Shown here: piece by piece, positions 54,904 to 64,000 of the stretch
How positions within the stretch are numbered: the first letter of the stretch is position 1
Layout: every line of letters begins with the position of its first letter
Source of the DNA: Xiphydria camelus
Taxonomy: Eukaryota; Arthropoda; Insecta; Hymenoptera; Xiphydriidae
Length of the DNA: 64,000 bases
Direction of reading: 5' to 3'
Assembly: GCA_963678675.1 (NCBI GenBank)
Contig: OY783192.1
Span: 28,969,487-29,033,486, forward strand
Notes under the pieces: model-generated
Told to the model about the DNA's origin: nothing
Database searches by the model: none
Seen by the model: the letters and a program-made list of their open reading frames with translations, nothing else
Made by a program: the position numbers and the translations under genes

Positions 54904-55308
54904 ACCAAAATTGCTTGTACAATCTATTTTCATGCTTGTTCGCTGTGCCCCCGGACACAATTTTTATTCAACCCTGAGCAATAAACTTTTTATCAGTCAG
55001 TCAGTCAGTCTCTCTCTCTCTCTCTCTCTTAGCCACCTGATCGGACTGACGGATATTCCATTACTTTAATACAGTCTGTCAGTCTACCATCAATCCAAGG
55101 TCGACGACTGAACTGATGCCAGACTGAACGTGTAACCTCCCCCTTACTGCTATATTTGCGACCGTGAGAGAGAGCACTCTCAAACTTATATACCTATTTG
55201 CTTAGCGCACTATATTATAAGATTGTATACCATAAACGCTTATTGTGTAGCATTGCTGCATAATCTTTGCCCAACTTTGGGCAATAAACACACTATCAAT
55301 CAATCAAT

Positions 55309-55357
<49 letters not shown>
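54863..55357 (+). mobile_element. Two truncated LINE 3' ends embedded in (TC)n tracts
   Basis: Fragment 1 (54903-55008) and fragment 2 (55030-55312) both end GGACACAATTT.. or GCCCAACTTTGG.., then CAATAAAC..ATCA(A/G)TCA(A/G)TC, the same tail as the longer copy at 55358-56312. (TC)n runs lie at 54863-54902, 55009-55029 and 55313-55357, so each fragment is bounded by TC repeats. Coding sequence is absent from both. Confidence 0.7.
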
Positions 55358-55359
<2 letters not shown>

Positions 55360-56312
55360 GCTCAGCAGTGTCAGCGTTCCATTTGTCAAGTCAGTGAGGA
55401 ATCTTGGCATTGTTCTCGACTCCAAAATGACGTTCAATAACCACATCCACAACGTCACGTCCAAAGTTAATGGAATATTCTATCAGCTACAGCAGTTAAG
55501 TCCCTACACAGATGTTAGCCTACGTAAGATCCTTGTCAGCACCATGGTTTTGCCTCATACTGACTACTGCTCGGCTGCTCTCACTGGCACTGGAGCCTCT
55601 CTCAACCTCAGGCTCCAGCGCCTAGTAAGCAAACGAATTCGCTACATATATGGACTCCCACGAGATGCTTCCATTAGTTCTTTTCGGCGTGAGCTTGGCT
55701 GGCTGACCGTCGAATGTCGAAGAAAACTTAATCTTGCTATGCTATTAACTCACACCGCTTTTTACACGGTACAACCTGCCTTTCTCGCTAAATTTCTTCT
55801 AATCAGTGCTACTCGACATACCAGCCGGTCGGGGCATGATTTAACATTGGTAATCCCTAAGTACCGGACTGATAGTTATAAATCATCTTTTGCAATATCA
55901 GCTCCTTATACTTTGAATTATTCCATCCCTTTGGAAATCCTGCAGATCTCGACGTCAGCCGACTTCAAGTACCGTCTAAAGCAGTGGCAGTTCTCAACTG
56001 ACTTTGCCAGTTGACCTTTGAATCACTATAATATTTCAGACTGTTTCGGCTGTTGGGAGTGTGAGAGAGCTACAATTTTTCTTATATAACATTAAGCTTG
56101 ACTTCCTTCAATCTCTTAACCTATTTTACTATCTCCGGTTTAATCTCATTAATCTACACTAATCATTCTATGAAATTTGTCTAGCTTTAGTTTGCTTATT
56201 CTGTAGATTTTTATAAACGTATTATGCTGTTTCACTGTGTTCTGCCTGATCAGGACACAAATTGTTGTTCAATTTTCTGAACAATAAACTATACATCAAT
56301 CAATCAATCAAT
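55358..56312 (+). mobile_element. 5'-truncated LINE (CR1/Jockey-like), end of reverse transcriptase plus 3' UTR
   Basis: An uninterrupted frame from 55358 to 56014 encodes the C-terminal part of a LINE reverse transcriptase. SVRNLGIVLDSKMTFNNHI is the typical region after the palm, followed by the Leu/Arg-rich thumb and tail. The 3' UTR ends GAACAATAAACTATACATCA and (ATCA)n. Upstream is a 45-base (TC)n tract and downstream another short one. The apparent start codon at 55223 is upstream sequence, so the coding region is a fragment. Being stop-free, it is relatively young. Confidence 0.8.
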
Positions 56313-56372
56313 CTCTCTCTCACCCTCCCCGTCTTTCTCTATCTCTTTCGTACTGTCTGTGATCGTAAATAA

Positions 56373-57016
56373 CACTGGTCAACAGTGATTTTGTCACACG
56401 AACCAGACCAGGTGATTCTTATAGATTTATATGCGCTAAAAACGAATCTGACTCTCAAATTTGCAACGTGGGTCAGGATTTCGAGATAATTGAGGTTAAA
56501 TATACGAAAACGGACGATTTTGGCCATATTAACGGATCTATTACAATGAAACTAAAAACTTTTTCTTAATTGCACTTACAGCATTTGAAAGTGTCATTTT
56601 TGAACTTTTCAATACATTACTTGATTGTTTCTAAATCATTTTACAAAGCCAAATTTCAGTACAACGAGTCCGATCAGGTTGGTGCACCGCACCACGGGCC
56701 TTATACATTTAGGTGCGGAGCGCGGTGGACCTAAACGATAGACCTATCGTACTCTGAAATTTGCGTTTAGGAACAATCAAGCAATGTATTGAAAAGTTCA
56801 AAAACGACACTTTCAAATGCTGTAAGGGTAATTAAGAAAATTTTTTTAGTTTCATTGTAATAGACCCGTGAATATGGCCAAAATCGCCCGTTTTCGTATA
56901 TTTAACCTCAAGTATTTCAAAATCCTGACGTGACACGCAATATATAAGAATCTATAAGAATCACCTGGTCTGCTTCGTGTGACAGAAAAAAAATGTAATT
57001 TTGTTGACCAGTGTAA
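56373..57016. mobile_element. 644-bp foldback element
   Basis: Arms of about 300 bp each, beginning ACACTGGTCAACA and ending with its inverse TTGACCAGTGT, pair nearly throughout (ACCAGGTGATTCTTATAGATT and GGTTAAATATACGAAAACGG occur in both). The centre near 56690-56730 is GC-rich. Small indels separate the arms. No protein is encoded. Target duplication is ambiguous. Confidence 0.75.
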
Positions 57017-57374
57017 TTCAAGAAACTTATAAAGTATCCCCGGAAGTGTACATTTGCCCTTTACAGACCCCTCGAAAAGGAAAGGATTAGCGTATGTAGC
57101 CATTAATGCAGAGAAAAAGAAGTAATCGAAAAAACTAGTGTGTTATCCGATCGAAAATGTCAAAATAAACGTCGTAAGGGACTCCCGTTCAATTGTATGA
57201 TCGATTGCTTTATCATATCCCACTTGAATCCAACCTTCTCACGCGTGGCATCCGTACGTGGTACGGAACTTTGAACGCGCCAATTAGATCCACTGCTTAA
57301 AGGAATAGTGGTGGAACAGGGTCTCTTATACGTGAGGGGGTAAATCGACGCGTATAGACGGTTTTTAAAGAGAA
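57017..57374 (+). promoter_or_regulatory. 5' flank of the F-box gene
   Basis: This interval separates the foldback element from the first F-box exon. It probably contains the promoter and may contain a non-coding or short coding first exon. No core promoter motif stands out. Confidence 0.3.
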
Positions 57375-59662
57375 ATGATAATGTGCGTAGTAATAACACG
57401 AATACTGGAGTGGCGTGTAGGAGATGTTCGCAATGTCAACTTTGAAAATTTCATTCGGTACTCAAGAAGTGTGCCTTTGGATTGCAGGAGGCGACAATCT
57501 CAGGCAGAGGCTGGACATCGGCAACATTTTATATTTTCCGATTACTACATCTTGTTGCTGATTTTCAAGTATCTCCGATATCGGGAGCTGCTGAGAGCAG
57601 CGAGAGTGTGTAGAATGTGGCGTGATGTCGCCGTGCATCCCTCGCTGATGATGCGGATGAACAGCTATGTGACCGATTGGGACGGATTCGCGGAGACGTT
57701 GAAGAGGCGCGGCACGCAACACTTGGATCTGAGGAACATACCGGTTACGGTGGAGTCCAACATTATGTGGCAGAAATTCGTGTCCGTAATACCGAGGGTT
57801 ACGAGCCTCGTTACGCTGGAGCTGGGCAGTTGTTCTGTGGTCGTCGTCGAGGAAGTAATCAAGAGCTGCCCGCAGTTAGAGGTGTTGCGTGCAATGTCGA
57901 TAAATTACGACCCTGTTTTTAATTTTGAGTCCGTCAGAAATCTGAAACGCTGTCAGGAGCTAAAATTGAAGGCGACATTCGGGATATCTTTGGAGGGAGA
58001 TCTCTCGCCTTTGCAGACGCTAACTCAGTTAACTTATTTGGTAAGATGTCATTTGGAACGTACTAATTCAGTTGCTTTAGACTTAAAGCCGAAAAAAACC
58101 TTGCAAAAGTTTCAAACTGCTATCGCGTAATATGGCAATAATGAAGTCAGGATATCTGATTGGAGATATTATCTGCTTTCATTTGCAATATTATGAAGGT
58201 CAATTTGACGAGCTAGCCAATTCATTGCATGCATAATTATTTCGATATTAGAAATAACGTCACAAATTTTTATCGATTCGCAGTATACCTTCTATTCTTT
58301 TCTTCTTTCAGCGCCAAATATTTTTCATCCATCAATTTTACAATTAGATAGTTTTCGGATTAATGAAAATGGATCGAATGAATGGATACATTTGAAATAA
58401 ATATAAACGAATACCGTTTATCCGTTATTCCACAATTAACATTCTTTGCTCTTCTCCTTACAGAGTGTGACGACCGTGAAAGATCTCAGCAAGAGGAGAA
58501 TCGACATTTTAGAATCGTTAACAAACTTGGAAACGCTTGAACTCGGAAAGTGTTCCGACTTCTCGGAAGAATTCGGTACGCGGGTGCTGCCGAAATTGCA
58601 CAATTTGAAACGTCTGAGGCTGGAGGAAGGACAAGGCTCGTGCTGCACGTTCGACATACTCGAGAGCGTGTCGAAGCTGGAAAATTTGAGTCAATTGGAA
58701 TTAGTCGAGTTCGACGTGAAGAATGGCTTCGATAAACGTTTGGCGAATTGCAAAAATATCAAAAGGCTACTGATAGCACCGACTAATATATTGCCAAAAG
58801 TCACGACGAACAACATGATTCTCGGTGGCGTCACGGAGTTATCAAATAACTTAACGCACTTCGTCTGGGGTATCAAGCTGGATTTGTTTGGGGTACCTGA
58901 ACTTTTCGTTGATCAGTGCAACCAGATGAACAAACAGGTCACGGACGATTCTATACCGGTGTTAAAACCAGTTCCCTGTTTGAATTTGATCGAGGATATA
59001 AAAGAAGATGATAGTTTAAAGGGTAAGTTTTTTAGATTCGAAGTACAACCTGATAGGTTTCCATCCCCATTGCACAATGGGCGAAACCACGAAAGTACTG
59101 AATAAAATTAAATGTGCACTAGTCGTCGTTTCTCTCGTAAATGTTTTCAATTTGTTCATCATTTGTGAAATACTAAAAAGTCATCAACGATTTTAACGGA
59201 GGAAATTAGAATTCATGATCAGTAAAAAATCCCACTTAGGACCTTGTAGTTCCAATTCTCCGAATCTTTTGCATCTTGTACTCCGTATATATGAAGTCTA
59301 AGCTGAAAGATCTCTTCAAAAGTAGCTTCACTAGATTCTTTACTACTAGAACTTGTTAAATTAACACCAATTTTCAAAATCATCTTTCTCTTATGCCATA
59401 ATAATTAGTTCTATCTAATTTTCACGATTTCGCCCACTGTTGGACGTTCCAGTTAGGACATTTATAATTTCTCGTTTTCTTCTGTGTAGGAGACGATCAG
59501 GTGTTACCGAACACGACGAAGTCGGATGTAGAGACTTTGCCATTGCCTCAACTGCAGAAATTTCTCCTCACCAGGTTGCCAAAGACGAAGGTCGACATCT
59601 GGAAAATTCCCTTACACGCCAAATGGAGCGACGCATTCTACCGCGCAGTTACCAAGAGATAG
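57375..59662 (+). CDS. F-box/leucine-rich repeat protein, about 465 aa, 3 exons
   Basis: F-box proteins recruit substrates to SCF (SKP1-cullin) ubiquitin ligases. Exons are 57375-58040, 58464-59022 and 59490-59662, 1,398 nt with in-phase GT-AG junctions. The F-box lies at about residues 52-92 (YILLLIFKYLRYRELL, then AARVCRMWRDVAVHPSL). Leucine-rich stretches follow (SLVTLELGSCS, NLETLELGKCS, NLKRLRLEEGQ, NLSQLELVEF), consistent with an FBXL-type substrate arm. The last exon adds a conserved-looking basic end (AKWSDAFYRAVTKR). The start is uncertain: an acceptor-like ATTGCAG at 57481-57487 would allow an upstream first exon, in which case residues 1-37 as given would be intron. Substrate unknown. 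Confidence 0.82.
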
Positions 59663-62389
59663 ATGAAGTAATCGCTAAAGAGTTCAAGGAAGCGAACAAT
59701 GCGAGATGATTAGGATTTTCTCTTAATTTTATTCTGACTCGTCATCGAAATTTATACTCCCGATTTATCGCGAATTATATAGACAATGTGTGTGATCCGC
59801 GTAAGTAGCTCTGCGCGTGGTGTACAGATCATTTGAAAGATTCGATCCTTACAACGTGTTAGCACACTGTGAACTATTTGTTAGGCTTGCATTAATTATT
59901 CCGATTATTACCGCAACGATGAGAAACGGAATCACGTGTACAAATAATTGTTATTGAATCCTACGCGATATAATACCTAATTAAAATAATTTTTGTCATT
60001 TCCCATAATTTATTAACAGTTAAAAATGTTATTCGTGCCGCGTTGTACTCGTATACGGAGTATCGCCTTCGAAACACTTTTTCTAAAACGACGAATATTG
60101 AAAGTAACCGATATATACGACAGCAAAGTTATTTGGTGTATAGGAGGACGCGCGACGCAAATAACATATTTTTTATGGCACGTATTATTGACGAGATACA
60201 AAGATCATCTTCGGTTTTACAAAATGGAACTGTGCATTTTTCTTCTTACAAAAGTTATAGAGCTTGTTGAAATTATCAAAAACGGTATGCGTAAGATGAA
60301 ATATCCATCCATTTGCAAGATATCGTCACTCAAAGTACAAGAGTTATTTATACTGCGTGCGATTAAGTTCCAATTACAAGTCAGAGTGATAGTACAGTTT
60401 ATTTTCTTGCAGTATTCAGTCTTTTTTTCACCTGAGCTTCTTTCGCTAGTCTTGACTATAACTTTTATACAATCAAAAATGTCGAGTTCCATTTAAAAAA
60501 ACCAAGTTAATGTTTACAGCTTGTAAATAACGCAGGTTATTAAAAATCTATTATGTGTATCGCATATCCCCATCGACACCAAAAATCTTTCATTCGAAAG
60601 ATTTTTTCACAACATGACAAATAACTGAAATTAACGAGGTGTGCGATAGTTAACAAGATATCCTGTATACATATGTTACAATAAATGCCTCGTTTATCCT
60701 GATACTTTCATTGTACATTGAAGTAAAAATATGAAAGAGCCCATTTGGAAAAAATAAATATATTACCGGTCTGACACATCACGACATTTGAATTAGTTCG
60801 AGACTTCATTTGGGCAAAAAGAGCTCATTCTTCTTGACTACTCATACGAATAATATATATATATATAAATACATAGTTATATACCGCGGCAACAAAGGAG
60901 GTACTTATCGCGTATATCCAATAAAAGTATCGTGTTTGCGTATATTATATTTATACGCACGTCGACATTGACGGTAGTCAAAAGATCGTACGGTATTTGC
61001 ATTTCCGACAGGAACGACGTGATATCGCTAACGATTTGCGTCAATACGTCTCTGGATATATCAATTCGTAAAATTTAGTTTCTCTACAATGCCCCTACTC
61101 TGCTCTTCTGCTAAGTATTATTACACTGCCATATGGCGTAATTGTACAAATAAGAGAATTAAAGATATCGTCAAGTTTCCTAAAATTATATTATCCATTG
61201 ATAAATGATTACAGTCACGTTTGACTGATAGAGAAAAGTTTCTCTGTAATAAATTTGACATCCCTATTGTCAGGAAGGGGAAAACAACAGGATTGCTTGC
61301 GGTATCGATTACGCAAAGCTTCACATGTATTTAAGCATTGGATACATTTAGTAGGCTTCTCGGGGAATTGGTATTTTATCATATATAAGAGGTATGCATT
61401 TATAACTTTGCACGCGGTCTAATCTCGGATATCCCGCCGCCTTCCCTGGATATACCTATTCGCTCGTAACGATAGCTACGAACCGTTGCTTCGCGCTATA
61501 CGATTGAAATCTAATTCTACATACATACGAGCCTAATGACTTTACCGGACAGAAAGCTGCTGTAGTGTCGTTCTATCGTCGACTATCGTAAAAAGTTAGA
61601 GCGTCGCCAGGATTCTGGTAAATCCAATGCAAGCCGCCATAACTGTCTATCCGATACCCCAGAAAAAAGCGTAGAGCGGTGGCATCTGAAGGCCCGACGT
61701 GCATTAAATGAAAGCCACCACCGCCGATGTTAACGGCAATAATACGCCCATTATTATTATCAGCAGGGGGAAGAATCTTTGAGAAAAAAATTACAAGGTG
61801 CGTGAGATTTATCGTGATTCGAAAAGGAACAGAGAGTGTGAGTACCAGAAGCAGAACGATCGATAACGTTGAAATTTTACGTACCTACTCTCTCCGTACT
61901 TGTGTTTCCGCAGGGTTGCAAAACATATCGCCGCGGCAACTGTGTGAACGAAGATTGACGAAAAGAATGCCACAGAAATATCTGATACCACATTTCTCTG
62001 AAAGGAAGCGTTATGAGATTATTTCCAGGAAACCATCATTCCTTCAACAATAACGGTAAAACCCACGTAATGTACAATACGATTTCATCAGTAAACGATC
62101 ATTGTGTTGATGGTAATCGGTTTGCCGGCACGCAAAATGAATTTTGATGATTGAAATACTGAGGAACGATCAGAGGTTTACGGCGCATGTTTTCCGGGTT
62201 AGATAAGCATGAGAAAAATCAAGTTATAGACAAAAGTGTGAATGTGAAAATCTTGAGAAACGAGAATGACCCTACACTCGTGCAAAATTGCGAGGAGAGA
62301 TAAGAATGAAATTGCAGCAACAGCATTCTATGAAAGAAAAGATGAACAGCCGCGTATACACATTGCGAGGTTGCCTCGCGCGGCGTGCC
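59663..62389. other. AT-rich interval downstream of the F-box gene
   Basis: AATAAA at about 60680 could end the F-box transcript. A 156-codon frame at 60026-60496 is the longest, but its composition is AT-driven and it matches nothing known. Frames at 61727-62053 are likewise unsupported. No RNA gene or element end is evident. Confidence 0.35.
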
Positions 62390-63693
62390 TTGTAGTCCTA
62401 TTAGATAGCACTCCTCACACCAAAAATTAATTCATTTTGATAATTATTTATCAAAGTGGAGGGGGTACAATTTTTGGGTTATTTAAGCAAAGCCTTACTT
62501 TTAAACATCTGTAACTTTTTTCCTATTGCCTTAAACAAAATTTCACTAGAAATGTTTTTCATAGATTTTTCTACAAACTTTCTGGTGGCCATAACAATTT
62601 TTTTAAAAATTAAAAATTTGACCCTAATTTTTGAAAATCAAAAATAAATTTGATTTTCTTTGATTTGGACAATTTTCTTATTTTTAAAAATAATTTTAGA
62701 AGAAAGCTGAGATTTTTTCCTATAAGACCTCCAAGTTTCAGAGTGGCAAATTAATTCTTCTCTGAATAATAGAACGATACGTAAAGCTGGTGGGAGATGT
62801 AACGCGCGCGTATTCGTAGATCTCTGCAAATGAAGTGGTGGGAGGTCGAGCTGAACGCAATTCCGTAGTCGCGTGCTATCCTGTGCTACAACTGCTAAGG
62901 GATCGGTGAGTAAATTGGCGGGATATTTGAAAATATCGTGACTTTGGTCATTCTTATCTGAAAAAAGTACTTTTTTTACGATGTCCTCTAAAAATATGAA
63001 TAAAATTTGGAAGAATAGATGTAGAATATATATATTGAACACCTTCATCAGTTTTTTTAGAAGGTCATCAGCCTTTTGAAAAGGATTAATACATCTATCC
63101 TTCCAAATTTTATTCATATTTTTAGAGGACATCGTAAAAAAAGTACTTTTTTCAGATAAGAATGACCAAAGTCACGATATTTTCAAATATCCCGCAAATT
63201 TACTCATTACCGCATTACGGAATTGCGTTCAGCTCGACCTCCCACCACTTCATTTGCAGAGATCTACGAATACGCGCGCGTTACATCTCCCACCAGCTTT
63301 ACGTATCGTTCTATTATTCAGAGAAGAATTAATTTGCCACTCTGAAACTTGGAGGTCTTATAGGAAAAAATCTCAGCTTTCTTCTAAAATTATTTTAAAA
63401 AATAAGAAAATTGTCCAAATCAAAGAAAATCAAATTTATTTTTGATTTTCAAAAATTAGGGTCAAATTTTTAGTTTTTTAAAAAATTGTTATGGCCATCA
63501 GAAAGTTTGTGGAAAAATCTATGAAAAACATTTCTAGTGAAATTTTGTTTAAGGCAATAGGAAAAAAGTTACAGATGTTTAAAAGTAAGGCTTTGCTTAA
63601 ATAACCCAAAAATTGTACCCCCTCCACTTTGATAAATAATTATCAAAATGAATTAATTTTTGGTGTGAGGAGTACTATCTAATAGGACTACAA
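62390..63693. repeat. 1.3-kb near-perfect inverted repeat (hairpin)
   Basis: Left arm 62390-63022 and right arm 63090-63693 are inverse copies with few differences. Outer ends are TTGTAGTCCTATTAGATAG and complement; inner ends GAATAGATGTA and TACATCTATCC. The loop is about 67 bases. Both arms give the same open-frame end on opposite strands (62638-63132 minus and 63254-63445 plus), which is a consequence of symmetry. It could be a large foldback transposon, but no clear target duplication flanks it. Confidence 0.85.
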
Positions 63694-64000
63694 TTGGGCC
63701 AATTTTTAGCCCGATCGGACAACTTTCATTTTCAAGGTGGTACACTTAAGAAATTATGCCCCATATGAGCGATATGATGGCGACTAACTGGTGATTAAAA
63801 CGTGATATTTTTAAATATCGTATCGCAATCGCGTCGTTCCGTTGAACGAAGGGCCTAATTCGCTCTTGGAGGCGGTAAATTAACGAATATAAAAAGGCTG
63901 CGCATCAACACGAACCGTTGCGTTGATTCGCCGAAGTTCGGGCTATGTTCATAGTTAATTCATCCATTCGTTGTGCGCGAATGTGCTTTGTATTTACATT
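63694..64000. other. Right edge of window, no feature seen
   Basis: Mixed-composition DNA after the hairpin. No open frame, repeat or promoter motif can be supported before the window ends. Confidence 0.4.

Noticed and set aside
55223..55357. Start codon and Ser-Leu-rich beginning of the LINE frame
   Set aside because: This part is the 3' tail of another LINE copy plus a (TC)n tract; the LINE reverse transcriptase sequence begins only at about 55358.
60026..60496. 156-codon open frame downstream of the F-box gene
   Set aside because: Composition is AT-driven, the opposite strand is also open, and the translation resembles no known family. Not strong enough to call a gene.
62638..63445. Two open frames with the same C-terminal sequence on opposite strands
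   Set aside because: The identity is a direct result of the inverted repeat and does not indicate a duplicated gene.

Overview
This is insect nuclear DNA, probably from a hymenopteran and possibly an ant. That placement is inferred from gene content and from the mix of small DNA transposons; no species can be named. Genes have short GT-AG introns, and the spaces between them are AT-rich and crowded with transposable elements (TEs).

Four host genes can be read exon by exon. (1) La-related protein 6 (plus strand, 5281-8785, 3 coding exons, 549 aa). (2) RIC1, the RAB6 exchange-factor subunit (plus, 10134-16692, 16 exons, 1,426 aa, every exon in phase). (3) A Shisa-like single-pass membrane protein (minus, 26943-19894, 5 exons, 184 aa). 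(4) An F-box/leucine-rich protein (plus, 57375-59662, 3 exons, about 465 aa, start uncertain). A partial methyl-CpG-binding-domain gene (51657-52627) lies among the repeats and looks broken. The genes act in unrelated processes (RNA binding, Golgi traffic, membrane protein regulation, ubiquitin ligation), so nothing suggests a functional cluster.

Layout. 1-5.3 kb: a pogo-like remnant, a nested foldback element and the CpG-rich 5' region of LARP6. 5.3-8.8 kb: LARP6, with two introns full of small inverted-repeat elements. 10.1-16.7 kb: RIC1. 16.7-27 kb: 3' flank of RIC1 and the Shisa-like gene. 27-51.2 kb: a TE graveyard with a decayed Ty3/gypsy element, a Mutator-like transposase remnant, an env-like fragment and many short elements with 3-bp target duplications (mostly TTA/TAA). 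51.6-52.6 kb: the MBD fragment. 53.1-57 kb: a TIR element carrying a tRNA-like SINE, three LINE 3' ends each abutting a (TC)n tract, and a large foldback. 57.4-59.7 kb: the F-box gene. 62.4-63.7 kb: a 1.3-kb inverted repeat.

The most interesting object is a 3,366-bp DNA transposon at 33177-36542. It has perfect 32-bp terminal inverted repeats, an ATAT target duplication and an uninterrupted three-exon gene for a 609-aa protein of the kind I associate with the DUF7869 family. It sits inside the reverse transcriptase of the dead gypsy element, and removing it with one ATAT restores the host reading frame exactly. It looks recent and possibly autonomous. Extra copies of its terminal motif lie just inside both ends.
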